Program-made: the position numbers and the translations under genes
Shown: positions 16,881-26,005 of the stretch, one piece after another
Layout of the letters: the number at the start of each line of letters is the position of its first letter
How positions within the stretch are numbered: position 1 is the first letter of the stretch
Source of the DNA: DSOI01 sp041394885
GTDB taxonomy: Bacteria; Acidobacteriota; Terriglobia; Bryobacterales; Bryobacteraceae
Direction: 5' to 3'
Assembly (NCBI GenBank): GCA_041394885.1
Contig: JAWKHI010000004.1
Location: 124,001 to 188,000, forward strand
DNA: 64,000 nucleotides
The notes under the pieces: model-generated
Told to the model about the DNA's origin: nothing
Seen by the model: only the letters and a program-made list of their open reading frames with translations
The model's database searches: none

Positions 16881-18897
16881 ACCAAACCCCCGCGCGAAAA
16901 TCGAAATAGTTCGGACCCCGTGGATTGTCCTTGTTGATCAGATGGGCGCCGCGCAGCACATCGATGGAGACATACATGCCTGGAGGCATCCCGGGCAGCC
17001 GTAGACGCATGCCCGGACCCGTGTCGGCGAAGTTGGCCCAGTACTGGCGCTTCGCATCGCCGGTGACGTTGGCATTCCAGTAGATCTGCACCGACGAATC
17101 TTCGTCCGTGGCCAGGGTGTAGCCCAGCTTGTTCTGCGAATAAAACAGCAGAGTATTGTTGAACCGGTTTACCCACACGGCGTCCTCGTGGTTTTCGAAG
17201 AATGGGCCTGGGCTCGACGCGCCCATCATCCGGCCCCAGCCCCGCGAGAAAGACACGCCGCCGCGATAGTCGGGTGTGAATCGTTTCTGCCCGTCTGTGC
17301 GATTCAGGTAACTGACGGCGATGCCGGCCTCGGCCCACGCCATCGCGCCTTTGTAGACGTCCGTGGCCACGCCCACGCCAGGAATCATCGCGGTCTCGGA
17401 AAGATACTGCGGGTACGGCTGTGCAATCGCCCCGCGCGTGTCGCCCACCAACCGCAACGAAGCATAGGGCCGCAATGGAAGGCGTCCCAAACGAAACTCC
17501 GTTTTTACTTGGCCATAGGTGAATCCGCTCTTCCAGCGCGAGGAATAGAACGGGAGTGTCCACACGGTGGTCCGCACCCGCCGCAGCTGCGGACGCAGCG
17601 TTTCGGTGGCCCGGAATGCCTCGCCCGCCACCGACGGATCCGCGCTGTTCTGCGCCATCTCGAACCACCGCAGAGCTTCGCGATCGTCGTGCATCATGTT
17701 GTGCGTGCGCGCCAGGCCGAGCATCACGGAGAAGTCCACCGGGTCGTTCTCGTGGGCGATGGAAAGATACTTCAGCGCGTCTTTGAGGTAGCCCGCGTCG
17801 TAGCTGCGCCGCGCCATCTCGCGCGCTTCGGCCACCACCTCGCGCTTCGGAGTCTCTGGACGCTTCCGCAGCGTCTTTGGCAGGCCCAGCACGCTGCGGA
17901 CGCGGTCCGCCAGTTCGTCGTCCACATCGGGTGCGTTCACCACCCGTTCCAGTAGCGGTTGCGCTTTCTCCGTTTCACCGCGCTGCCAAAGCAGAAAGCC
18001 TAGTTGCGCCGCCGACAGCAAGTCTCCCGGAGACTGTCCGACGATCGCGTCGAACTCGGCCTGGGCGCCGTCCCGATCCTGCATCGCCAGCAGCAGGTAC
18101 GCCAGTTCGCGCCGCAATTCGAGGTTGTGTGCATCGAGCGCGATGGCCTGCCGGAATTCGTACACGAACGGGTATCGCGCCGGCAGTAGCGCCCGGGCCC
18201 GCTCCGCTGTCCGGGGCTCGGCGCCGCGGGAAGCAGCCAGCAGGCTCACGAATGCCTCCGGTTCGCGGTTGAGGAAGCGGAGCGCTTCGCCCAGCGAGAT
18301 TAACAGCCCACGATCCTCGGAACGGATTCGCCACGCCGCGGCGAAATGCTCCGCCGCCAGCGCCCAATTGCTGCGTTTGGCCGCGGTCCGCGCCAATTCT
18401 TCCCGGGCGCTGAAGTTGCCCGGATCGCGCGACACCGCTTCGCTCCACCGCGCGATGGCTTCCGCCAGCGGTCCATCGATGTTGTCAAACGCCTGCCGGG
18501 CGGTGGCGCGCAACTCCGGATCCGGATCGTCCAGGAACTCCTGAAACACGAGTCTCGCCTCGCGCGTGTGGCCCGTTTCATGGCACAGGAACGCGTACTC
18601 CAGAGCGAGGTGATGATCGTTGGGGTCGAGCGCACGGGTGCGGGCCAGTTCTTCGCGCGCGCCCGCGGTGTCGCCGGTTTTCATCAGGGTGTAGGCGAGG
18701 TTCTTGCGGATGTCGGCGCGGGTCGGCGATCGATCGGCGGCCCGGCGGAACAAGGCGATGGCGGCATCGTAGTCTTTCGCGTTCAATCGTTCGAAGGCGC
18801 GCTCGAGAACCGGGTATGCCGGATCCGGCGTTGTTTCCGCGCCGGCGATGCGAGTGAGCACCAACACGGCGATCGTGACTCGATAGACCGATTGCAC
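16864..18897 (-). CDS. TPR protein with C-terminal outer-membrane beta-barrel (PgaA/BcsC-like)
   Basis: 677 residues from the GTG at 18897. A signal peptide (YRVTIAVLVLTRIAGA) is followed by many TPR-type helices to about residue 420 (DYDAAIALFRRAADRSP; DTAGAREELARTRALDP and others). The last 220 residues alternate polar and aromatic strands and end in YAFSR, as in outer-membrane porins. PgaA and BcsC share this order: periplasmic TPRs, then a barrel that exports polysaccharide. The polysaccharide synthase itself is not in the window. A -10 box TAATAC lies six bases before the start codon. It diverges from the glutaryl-CoA dehydrogenase gene across 69 bp. Confidence 0.75.
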   Translation of the reverse strand: MQSVYRVTIAVLVLTRIAGAETTPDPAYPVLERAFERLNAKDYDAAIALFRRAADRSPTRADIRKNLAYTLMKTGDTAGAREELARTRALDPNDHHLALEYAFLCHETGHTREARLVFQEFLDDPDPELRATARQAFDNIDGPLAEAIARWSEAVSRDPGNFSAREELARTAAKRSNWALAAEHFAAAWRIRSEDRGLLISLGEALRFLNREPEAFVSLLAASRGAEPRTAERARALLPARYPFVYEFRQAIALDAHNLELRRELAYLLLAMQDRDGAQAEFDAIVGQSPGDLLSAAQLGFLLWQRGETEKAQPLLERVVNAPDVDDELADRVRSVLGLPKTLRKRPETPKREVVAEAREMARRSYDAGYLKDALKYLSIAHENDPVDFSVMLGLARTHNMMHDDREALRWFEMAQNSADPSVAGEAFRATETLRPQLRRVRTTVWTLPFYSSRWKSGFTYGQVKTEFRLGRLPLRPYASLRLVGDTRGAIAQPYPQYLSETAMIPGVGVATDVYKGAMAWAEAGIAVSYLNRTDGQKRFTPDYRGGVSFSRGWGRMMGASSPGPFFENHEDAVWVNRFNNTLLFYSQNKLGYTLATDEDSSVQIYWNANVTGDAKRQYWANFADTGPGMRLRLPGMPPGMYVSIDVLRGAHLINKDNPRGPNYFDFRAGVWYAFSR

Positions 18898-18903
18898 TCG
18901 TTG

Positions 18904-18958
18904 GTATTAGTGGGCTTGGCGAGAGAAAAATCGCAGGCGAAATCGGCGGCGCTATCAT
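18904..18958. promoter_or_regulatory. Divergent promoter region between TPR-barrel gene and gcdH
   Basis: TAATAC on the minus strand (18909-18904) lies six bases before the GTG at 18897, and TATCAT on the plus strand (18953-18958) lies eight bases before the ATG at 18967. Both spacings predict leaderless transcripts. No convincing -35 boxes were seen. Confidence 0.4.
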
Positions 18959-18966
18959 GAAGGCTT

Positions 18967-20134
18967 ATGCCCGCCTTCCGAGGGGTCGACTATCTCCTGA
19001 TCGATTCGCAGTTTTCCGAGCAGGAACTGCTGGTCCGTTCCACCGCCCGCCGCTTCGTGGATGAGCAGAAGTGCTCCCAAGTCGCGGCCATTGGCGAGAC
19101 GGGACGTTCCCAGGCAGCTTATCCGGCAGATGGGCGAACTCGGTTTCCTCGGAGCCAATCTCGAAGGCTACGGCTGCGCCGCGATGTCGAACGTCGAGTA
19201 CGGCCTGCTCATGCAGGAACTCGAACGCGGGGATTCGGGCGTCCGGTCTTTCTGCTCGGTGCAAGGCGCGCTGGTGATGTATCCCATCCACACCTTTGGC
19301 ACGGGCGAGCAGAAGGAGCGATGGCTCCCCCGGCTCCAATCGGGAGACGCGGTGGGTTGCTTCGGGCTCACCGAACCCGGGTTCGGATCGAATCCGTCGG
19401 GGATGTTGACGCGCGCCGAGCCCTCCGGGGACGGATGGGTGCTCAACGGGGAAAAAACGTGGATCACCAATGGTTCCGTGGCCGATGTCGCGGTGGTGTG
19501 GGCAAGGACGCCCGATGGCATCCAAGGATTCCTCGTCGAGCGCGGCACCGAAGGATTCACGGCGTCCGATATTCACGGCAAGCTTTCGATGCGAGCCTCC
19601 GTGACGTCGAGTCTCGCGTTCCGCGACTGTCGCGTCCCCGCCTCGAACGTCCTGCCGCAAGCCAAGGGGCTCCGCGCCGCGCTGGCTTGTCTCACGCAGG
19701 CGAGGTACGGAATCGGATGGGGAGTCATCGGCGCGGCCATGGACTGCTATGAAACGGCCCGCCAGTATTCGCTGGACCGGAAGCAGTTCGACAACAGGCC
19801 TATCGCGTCGCACCAACTGGTGCAAGAGAAGCTGGCGGCGATGATCACCGCCATCACCCAAGCGCAGTTGCTCGCCCTGCACTGCGGACGCCTCAAGGAT
19901 GCGGGCAAACTCGAAGCCGCCCACGTCTCGATGCTGAAGCGCAACAACGTGGCGATGGCGCTCGAATGCGCGCGCCTGTCCCGCGATCTGCTCGGCGCCA
20001 ACGGCATCATGGACGACTATCCGATCATGCGCCACATGTGCAACCTCGAAACTGTAAAAACCTACGAGGGCACCGACCATGTGCACGCGCTGGTGATCGG
20101 CGAGCGGGTCACCGGCATCGCGGCCTACCGCTGA
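18967..20134 (+). pseudogene. gcdH: Glutaryl-CoA dehydrogenase, N-terminal region frame-broken
   Basis: An acyl-CoA dehydrogenase closest to glutaryl-CoA dehydrogenase, which oxidises and decarboxylates glutaryl-CoA to crotonyl-CoA in lysine and tryptophan breakdown. The first frame gives FRGVDYLLIDSQFSEQELLVR and VAAIGETGR; the rest, from about 19110, is in another frame (PRQLIRQMGELGFLG, CFGLTEPGFGSNPSGM, WITNGS, DRKQFDNRPIA, LLGANGIMDDYPIMRHM and TYEGTDHVHALVIG, whose glutamate is the catalytic base). Between 19060 and 19115 several single bases in C, G or A runs appear to be missing or added; restoring them gives a normal sequence. The 3' end overlaps convergent lysA by 10 nt. Conservation on both sides favours sequence error over a dead gene. 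Confidence 0.85.
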
Positions 20135-21387
20135 AGTTCTTCCCCGCGCACCAAATCCGCGTAGCTCTCGCGCTTTCGGATCACCCGCCACTCATCGGCG
20201 TCCACCAGGACTTCCGCTGGCCGCGGACGCGAGTTATAGTTGGACGCCTGCACGAATCCGTACGCGCCGGCGGTGCACACCGCCAGCAAATCGCGCGGCA
20301 TCGCGTTGGGCACCTCGCGATCCTGCGCCAGAAAATCGCCGCTCTCGCAAACCGGGCCCACCACGTCGGCCATGATCGTGCCCCGTTCCGGCGCTTGCCG
20401 TACGGGCAGGATCTCATGGTGCGCCTCATACAGCACCGGGCGGATCAATTCCGACATCGACGCGTCCACGATTACGAACCGCTTGGAAGGCGTGTCCTTG
20501 CGGTAGAGCACCTGCGTCAGCAAAACACCGGCGTCGGCGGTGATGGATCGTCCGGGCTCGAGTTTCAGAATCGCCTCGCTTTCCGCCGCGGATGCCTCGC
20601 ACAGGCTCCGCACGTAGTCGGCTATCGCGGGCGGCTCGACACCGGGCTCGTAGGCGACGCCGAGCCCGCCGCCCAGATCGAGATGGCGGATCGGAACGCC
20701 TGCCGCGCGCAGATCCGCCGCCAGCGCCACCACGTGGCGCGCCGCCTCGATCATGCGATCGGTCTTGAAAATCTGCGACCCGATGTGGCACGACACCCCT
20801 TCCACGGCCACGTTGGCAAGCCCCATCGCCCGCGAATAGATCTCCCGAGCCTGATCGATGTCGATGCCGAACTTGTTGATCTTGGTGCCGGTGGAGATGT
20901 GACGGTGCGTCTCAGCGTCCACGTCCGGATTCACGCGGAACGCCACGCTCGGACGCTTCGCCAGCCGCGCCGCCAGCGAGTCAATGAGAACGAGTTCGTC
21001 CCAGGATTCGCAATTGAAGGAATGAATCCCTGTTTCGAGGGCGTAGTCGATCTCTTCGCGCGTCTTGCCCGTGCCGGAAAAAACCACCTTGCCCGGGTCC
21101 GCCCCGGCGGCGATCACACGGTAAAGCTCTCCGCCGGAAACGATATCGAACCCGGCGCCCTCGGCCGCCAACAGTTCCAAAATCGAAAGATTCGAGTTCG
21201 CCTTCACCGCATAGCAAACCAGGTGCGGCCGCTCCCCGAACGCCCTGTCGTAAGCCCGGTAGCGATCGCGGATGGCCGCCGCCGAATAGACGTAGCAGGG
21301 GGAACCCGCCGCGCGCGCGATGTCGGCCAGCGCCACGCCCTCGCAGTAAAGAGATCCTTGGCGGTACTGATAGGTTTCCGAAAGCAA
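20125..21387 (-). CDS. lysA: Diaminopimelate decarboxylase
   Basis: 420 residues, PLP fold type III. It converts meso-diaminopimelate to L-lysine in the cytoplasm. Visible family features are YAVKANSNLSILELLAAEGAGFD (with the Schiff-base lysine), SFNCES, VNPDVDAETHRHISTGTKINKFG, SCHIGSQIF, LDLGGGLGV, EPGRSI and the C-terminal AGAYGFVQASNYN, which contributes the substrate-binding tyrosine. The start is a TTG at 21387, one base past the stop of the upstream phosphatase gene; a GGAGA just upstream supports it. It is the last gene of an apparent rpiB-deoC-phosphatase-lysA operon. No other lysine-pathway genes are nearby. Confidence 0.95.
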   Translation of the reverse strand: MLSETYQYRQGSLYCEGVALADIARAAGSPCYVYSAAAIRDRYRAYDRAFGERPHLVCYAVKANSNLSILELLAAEGAGFDIVSGGELYRVIAAGADPGKVVFSGTGKTREEIDYALETGIHSFNCESWDELVLIDSLAARLAKRPSVAFRVNPDVDAETHRHISTGTKINKFGIDIDQAREIYSRAMGLANVAVEGVSCHIGSQIFKTDRMIEAARHVVALAADLRAAGVPIRHLDLGGGLGVAYEPGVEPPAIADYVRSLCEASAAESEAILKLEPGRSITADAGVLLTQVLYRKDTPSKRFVIVDASMSELIRPVLYEAHHEILPVRQAPERGTIMADVVGPVCESGDFLAQDREVPNAMPRDLLAVCTAGAYGFVQASNYNSRPRPAEVLVDADEWRVIRKRESYADLVRGEELQR

Positions 21388-21388
21388 A

Positions 21389-23170
21389 TCATTCTCCGTC
21401 GCGCTCGAATCGAGCCTCTCGTCTTACTCGCATGGCCACCACCGTCTGATCGTCGTGAATGCGGCGCCCGCCGCGAAAACGGTCCAGGTCCGCAATCAGG
21501 TTGTCCACGATCTCCTGCGGCGCCAGATGCGCGGATTCGAGCAGGAACTGCGGCAGACGCGCCTCGCCGTAGAGCGCGCCCTTGGAATCCGGCTGATCCT
21601 GAATCCCGTCGGAATAGAGCACGATCAGATCGCCCGGCTCGGCCATGAAGGTAATCTCTTCGTACTTCGAACCCGCGAACAACCCGAGCGGAAATCCCTC
21701 CACCACCGGTGTCAGGTACTCGCCGTTGCGCAACACCAGCGGCGGGCTCGCCGCGGCGTTCGCCATCCGCAGCGAACCCGTGGCCGGATGCCACAACAGT
21801 ACCGTCAGCGTCAGGTACTTGTCGCCCACTCGCTGCTCCACCAGCGCCTCGTTCAACGCCTCCACCAATGCCGCCGGATTGCGCCGCCGCGGCGCCAGCG
21901 TTCGCAGCAGACCCGTCACCATCGCTCCATACAGCGCCGCCGCCGCGCTCTTGCCGGAAACGTCGCCAAAAGCGATCAGGGCCGCTTCCTCCTGCTCGAA
22001 AAAGTCAAAGACGTCCCCGGAAATTTCGGCCGCCGGCCGGAAGCCGATGCCGATCTCCAGGTTTGGAATCTCGGGATCCTCCCGTGGCAGCAGTGCCTGC
22101 TGCAGGCTCTGCGCTGCCGACAAATCGGCTTCCATGCGCCGCTTGCGCCGATCCACCTCTCCGTACAGCCGCGCATTTTCCACCGCCGACGCAACCATGG
22201 GCGATAGCAGCCGCATCGTCTGCGAATGATCGTCGGTGAAGAAGCCCACCCGTTCGCTCTCCAGATCCATCACGCCCAGCAGCCGGTCCTGCAGCAATAG
22301 CGGCACCGCCAGTTCGGACCGTATGCCTGGGCTCGTCTCCACATAGCGCTGGTCCGTTCGCGTATCTTCCACCAGCACCGGCAGCCGGGACTCGGCCGCC
22401 GCGCCGGTGATTCCCTGCCCCACCGGGATGTTGTCCAGCCGCACCCGCTTGTCGTAACGCAAGCTCAGCCGGCTGCGCAGCAGCCCGGTCTGCTCATCGG
22501 CCAGCAGCACCGTGAACGCGTCGTAGCTGATCAGCCGGCGCACCGCGCTCGCCACCTTGTTCAAGAGTTCGTCCAGATTCAATGTCGACGAAAAATCGCG
22601 GCTAATCGCCGACAGGGTGCGCAGCGTCCGGTTCTGTTTCTCCACACGGCGGAACAATCGCGCATTGAGGATCGCCGCCGCCGCGCGCGACGCCACCAAC
22701 TGCACCATCGCCGAGTGTTCCTGCGTGAACGCGTCCTTCGCCGTCGATTGCACGTCGATCACACCCACCAGCCTTCCGCGCGACGTCATCGGAATCGCCA
22801 TTTCCGAACGTACCGCGTCCAGCATCCCCAGATACTGCGGATGATTGCGGACGTCGCCTTCGACGATTGGCATCCGCGCGGACGCGGCCACGCCGGTGAT
22901 TCCCTCATCCAGCGGAATCACGAGATTCTTGAGCGTCTCCGGATTGTGGCCCACCTGGTAGCGCACCACCAGGCCTTTCTGCCGCTCCGAATAGAGCAGG
23001 ATCGCGATCAGGTTCGACGGGACCACCGCATTCACGAACGTCCCCAGGTCCTGGAGCAATTTGTCCAGATCCAGCGTGGCCGTGGTGGCCGTGGCCACCT
23101 CCAGCAGAAAATCGAGCAGTTCCGCGCGATCCTTGAACGGGGCTTCCCGCCGCATTTCAGGAGGATTCAT
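21389..23170 (-). CDS. GAF-GAF-SpoIIE protein phosphatase (RsbU-like)
   Basis: 593 residues. Two GAF sensory domains (about 20-175 and 190-345) are followed by a linker helix (RRKRRMEADLSAAQSLQQALLPREDPEIP) and a SpoIIE-type PP2C phosphatase domain: GFRPAAEISGDVFDFF, IAFGDVSGKSAAAALYGAM, GDLIVLYSDGIQDQ and HDDQTVVAMRV contain the metal-binding aspartates. Such proteins usually dephosphorylate an anti-anti-sigma factor to release a sigma factor under stress. No anti-sigma or antagonist gene is adjacent; instead it lies between deoC (2-nt gap) and lysA (TTG after the stop). The GAF ligands are unknown. Confidence 0.9.
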   Translation of the reverse strand: MNPPEMRREAPFKDRAELLDFLLEVATATTATLDLDKLLQDLGTFVNAVVPSNLIAILLYSERQKGLVVRYQVGHNPETLKNLVIPLDEGITGVAASARMPIVEGDVRNHPQYLGMLDAVRSEMAIPMTSRGRLVGVIDVQSTAKDAFTQEHSAMVQLVASRAAAAILNARLFRRVEKQNRTLRTLSAISRDFSSTLNLDELLNKVASAVRRLISYDAFTVLLADEQTGLLRSRLSLRYDKRVRLDNIPVGQGITGAAAESRLPVLVEDTRTDQRYVETSPGIRSELAVPLLLQDRLLGVMDLESERVGFFTDDHSQTMRLLSPMVASAVENARLYGEVDRRKRRMEADLSAAQSLQQALLPREDPEIPNLEIGIGFRPAAEISGDVFDFFEQEEAALIAFGDVSGKSAAAALYGAMVTGLLRTLAPRRRNPAALVEALNEALVEQRVGDKYLTLTVLLWHPATGSLRMANAAASPPLVLRNGEYLTPVVEGFPLGLFAGSKYEEITFMAEPGDLIVLYSDGIQDQPDSKGALYGEARLPQFLLESAHLAPQEIVDNLIADLDRFRGGRRIHDDQTVVAMRVRREARFERDGE

Positions 23171-23172
23171 GT

Positions 23173-24069
23173 CTAGTACGCCTGGCCGCCCGTCTCGGCC
23201 CCGCCCACGATCTTCACACTCGCGGACGCGCCAATCCGCGTCGCGCCCGCCAACGCCATCGCCTGCGCATCCTCCCGCGTCCGGATCCCGCCAGACGCCT
23301 TCACGCCCATCGAAGGACCCACCGCTTCACGCATCAACGCAATGTCGTGTACCGTCGCCCCGTGCTTGGCGAATCCCGTGGATGTCTTCACGAAGTCCGC
23401 CCCCGCTGCCTTCGCCATCGCGCACGCGATCCGCTTCTCGTCATCGCTCAGCAGCGCGGTTTCGAGAATCACCTTCACCAACGCACCCGCCGGATGCGCG
23501 GCCGCCACCACGCCGGCAATGTCCTGCCGGACCCTCCCGGCGTCGCCGGACTTCAGGGCGCCCACATTGATCACCATGTCCACTTCCTGCGCGCCGCACC
23601 GGATCGCTGCCGCGGTTTCGGCCACCTTCGCGTCCGTGGTGGTGGCCCCCAGCGGAAATCCGATCACCGTGCAGACCTTCACCGCGGACCCATGCAGCGC
23701 CGCGGCGGCCTGCGTCACCCAATACGGATTCACGCAAACCGAAGCGAAACCGTAGCGGCGCGCCTCCGCGCACAGTTTGGCGATTTCAGCCTGCGTGGCG
23801 TCCGGGCGCAGCAGCGTGTGATCGATCATCGCGGCCATGGCCGGGTCCACGCCGGTGAGCGTCTCGCTGGCCGACACCCGGACGGCGCCGGCGCCCACGA
23901 TCTCCTTCGCCTTTCGCGCGCACGCCTGCACGCATCGCTGCGTGCATCCCGGGCACACCATGCTCGGGATGTTAAGACCTTCCCCGCGCAACGGACGCGG
24001 CGTCCCCAGTTGCGCCAGAATCTCGTCGCCGATTTCGGCCACCAACTGATCGAGTTCGGCTGGAGTCAA
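23173..24069 (-). CDS. deoC: Deoxyribose-phosphate aldolase with Cys-rich N-terminal extension
   Basis: 298 residues, longer than usual DeoC. The catalytic part begins near residue 80 (IDHTLLRPDAT); K228 in DFVKTSTGF is the Schiff-base lysine, and VCTVIGFPLGA and GVKASGGIRT are typical. It cleaves 2-deoxyribose-5-phosphate to glyceraldehyde-3-phosphate and acetaldehyde. The first 22 residues (TPAELDQLVAEIGDEILAQL) form an amphipathic helix like bacterial-microcompartment encapsulation peptides, followed by C39, C42, C46 and C50 (CX2CX3CX3C), a possible metal or Fe-S site. The TTG start overlaps the stop of rpiB (TTGA). A DeoC plus RpiB pair is the hallmark of sugar-phosphate-utilising microcompartments, yet no shell genes occur in this window. 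Confidence 0.9.
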   Translation of the reverse strand: MTPAELDQLVAEIGDEILAQLGTPRPLRGEGLNIPSMVCPGCTQRCVQACARKAKEIVGAGAVRVSASETLTGVDPAMAAMIDHTLLRPDATQAEIAKLCAEARRYGFASVCVNPYWVTQAAAALHGSAVKVCTVIGFPLGATTTDAKVAETAAAIRCGAQEVDMVINVGALKSGDAGRVRQDIAGVVAAAHPAGALVKVILETALLSDDEKRIACAMAKAAGADFVKTSTGFAKHGATVHDIALMREAVGPSMGVKASGGIRTREDAQAMALAGATRIGASASVKIVGGAETGGQAY

Positions 24070-24674
24070 GACGCCCCCCGCTCGATCGCCATGATCTTAT
24101 CCACCCGCGCCTGATGGCGCCCGCCGGCGAACGGCGTGGCGAGCCAGGTGCGCACCACCGCCTCGGCTTGGGACCATGTGAGCATGCGCCCCCCCAGGGC
24201 AAGCACGTTCGCGTCATTGTGCTCCCGCGCGTTACGGGCGGAGGCCACGTCGTAGCAAAGCGATGCACGAATACCGCGGACCTTGTTCGCCGCCATGCAG
24301 GACCCGATACCCGCCCCATCCACCACGATGCCTCGCCCGGCCACCCCCTCCGCCACCAGCCCGGCCACCGCCACCGCGATGTCGGGGTAGTCCGCCGCGG
24401 TCTCGCCATGCACGCCGACGTCGCGCGCCGCCAACCCGCAACTGGCCAACAGCACCAGCAGATCCTGTTTCAAGCGGAATCCCCCGTGATCGGAACCGAT
24501 GGCCACCGTCCGGGACGGCTCCGGGATGCCGTTCAACTCGCGCGCCGGAACTTCCACGAGGCTCACGCCCCGCGCAGCCGCCAATTCGCGGGCGGCCATG
24601 GTGACGATGCCGCCCTCGGCGAACCGCAATTCGCCGTGCATGGGAATGTCTGCTTCGGTTACCACCGCGCGCAT
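24066..24674 (-). CDS. rpiB: Ribose-5-phosphate isomerase B with N-terminal extension
   Basis: 202 residues. The RpiB/LacAB domain starts near residue 56 (RTVAIGSDHGGFRLKQDL) and contains VGVHGETAADYPDIAVAVAG, GIVVDGAGIGSCMAANKVRGIRAS with the expected cysteine, and NDANVLALGGRM. It interconverts ribose-5-phosphate and ribulose-5-phosphate. About 55 extra residues precede the domain (MRAVVTEADIPMHGELRFAEGG...), much more than in stand-alone RpiB. It is the first gene of the four-gene minus-strand operon and diverges from gdhA with a 59-bp spacer. Confidence 0.9.
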   Translation of the reverse strand: MRAVVTEADIPMHGELRFAEGGIVTMAARELAAARGVSLVEVPARELNGIPEPSRTVAIGSDHGGFRLKQDLLVLLASCGLAARDVGVHGETAADYPDIAVAVAGLVAEGVAGRGIVVDGAGIGSCMAANKVRGIRASLCYDVASARNAREHNDANVLALGGRMLTWSQAEAVVRTWLATPFAGGRHQARVDKIMAIERGAS

Positions 24675-24713
24675 GAATCTCTAGTGTAGGCGAGTTTTGG
24701 ATAAGGGCAATCC

Positions 24714-24722
24714 TGCCATAAT
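24714..24722 (+). promoter_or_regulatory. Extended -10 element (TGCCATAAT) of the gdhA-mutS operon
   Basis: TG-C-CATAAT ends 11 bases before the ATG of gdhA, implying a leader of only about five bases. No -35 box or ribosome site was found. Confidence 0.4.
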
Positions 24723-24733
24723 GGTGCGAGCCC

Positions 24734-25999
24734 ATGCCTTTGTCCTATACAGACAACGAACTCAACCCGTGGCTGGCCGCCGAAAACCGGTTCAACACGG
24801 CGGCTGAACTTCTCGAAATCGACGAAGGTCTCCAGAAGGTGCTCCAGACGCCGTCGCGGGAGATCACCGTCTACATTCCCGTGTTGCTCGACGACGAACG
24901 CATCGAGGTTTTCACCGGCTACCGTGTCCAGCATTCCATCGCCCGCGGGCCGGGCAAGGGCGGTATTCGCTACGCCCCGGACGTGACGCTCGAGGAAGTT
25001 CGTGCGCTGGCAAGCTGGATGACATGGAAATGCGCCGTGGTGAACATCCCCTACGGCGGCGCCAAAGGCGGCGTGATCTGTGATCCATCCATTCTTTCCA
25101 TGGGCGAATTGGAAAGGCTCACGCGGCGCTACACCGTCGATATCATCGATTTTCTGGGGCCGGACAAGGACATTCCCGCGCCCGACATGAATACCAATCA
25201 ACAGGTCATGGCCTGGCTGATGGACACCTATTCGATGCATGTGCGCGCCACCACCACGGGCGTGGTGACCGGCAAGCCGCTCGACCTCGGCGGTTCGCGC
25301 GGCCGCCCGGAGGCCACCGGCCGCGGCTGTATGATCGTCACCCTCCAGGCCCTGGACTACCTCGACATGCAGGTGGAAAGCTCCACCGTCGTGGTGCAGG
25401 GCTTCGGCAACGTCGGCGGCATGGCCGCCAAGCTCATGACCGAGCGCGGTTTCAAAGTGATCTCCGTCATCGAATCCGACGGCGCGGTCCGCAATGAGAA
25501 CGGCCTCGCCATCGACGCGTTGTTGGACCACAAGCGCAAGACCGGCTCGATTCTCGATTTTCCCGAAGCCGAGAATCTCGATCGTGACGAAGCTCTCTTT
25601 CAGAAATGCGACGTGCTGCTTCCCGCCGCCAAGGAGAACGTCATCACATCACGCACCGCGCCCAAGCTGCAGTGCAGGATCATCACCGAGGGCGCCAACG
25701 GTCCCACCACCCCGCCGGCTGACCAGATCCTCCGCGAAAAAGGCATCTTCGTCCTGCCTGACATTCTCGCCAACGCCGGCGGCGTCACCGTCTCGTACTT
25801 TGAATGGGTGCAGGACCGCCAGGGCTTCTTCTGGAACGAGGACCTCATCAACACCCGGCTGGAAGAGATCATGGTGAATTCGTTCCGCGACGTTGTGCGC
25901 TACCGGGAAAAACATGGCGTCAACAACCGCACCGCCGCCTATATGCTGGCGCTGGATCGCGTCGCATTCGCCATCAAGCTGCGAGGCTTGTACGCATAG
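24734..25999 (+). CDS. gdhA: Glutamate dehydrogenase (Glu/Leu/Phe/Val dehydrogenase family)
   Basis: 421 residues. It interconverts glutamate and 2-oxoglutarate plus ammonia with NAD(P). The substrate domain shows RVQHSIARGPGKGGIRYAP and PYGGAKGGV with the catalytic lysine, and PAPDMNTN. The Rossmann domain shows VVQGFGNVGGMAA and SVIESDG, then AAKENVI, TEGANGPTTP and NAGGVTVSYFEW. The length is typical of bacterial hexameric enzymes. It opens an operon with mutS, which begins six bases after its stop. Confidence 0.95.
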   Translation: MPLSYTDNELNPWLAAENRFNTAAELLEIDEGLQKVLQTPSREITVYIPVLLDDERIEVFTGYRVQHSIARGPGKGGIRYAPDVTLEEVRALASWMTWKCAVVNIPYGGAKGGVICDPSILSMGELERLTRRYTVDIIDFLGPDKDIPAPDMNTNQQVMAWLMDTYSMHVRATTTGVVTGKPLDLGGSRGRPEATGRGCMIVTLQALDYLDMQVESSTVVVQGFGNVGGMAAKLMTERGFKVISVIESDGAVRNENGLAIDALLDHKRKTGSILDFPEAENLDRDEALFQKCDVLLPAAKENVITSRTAPKLQCRIITEGANGPTTPPADQILREKGIFVLPDILANAGGVTVSYFEWVQDRQGFFWNEDLINTRLEEIMVNSFRDVVRYREKHGVNNRTAAYMLALDRVAFAIKLRGLYA

Positions 26000-26005
26000 C
26001 CGACG

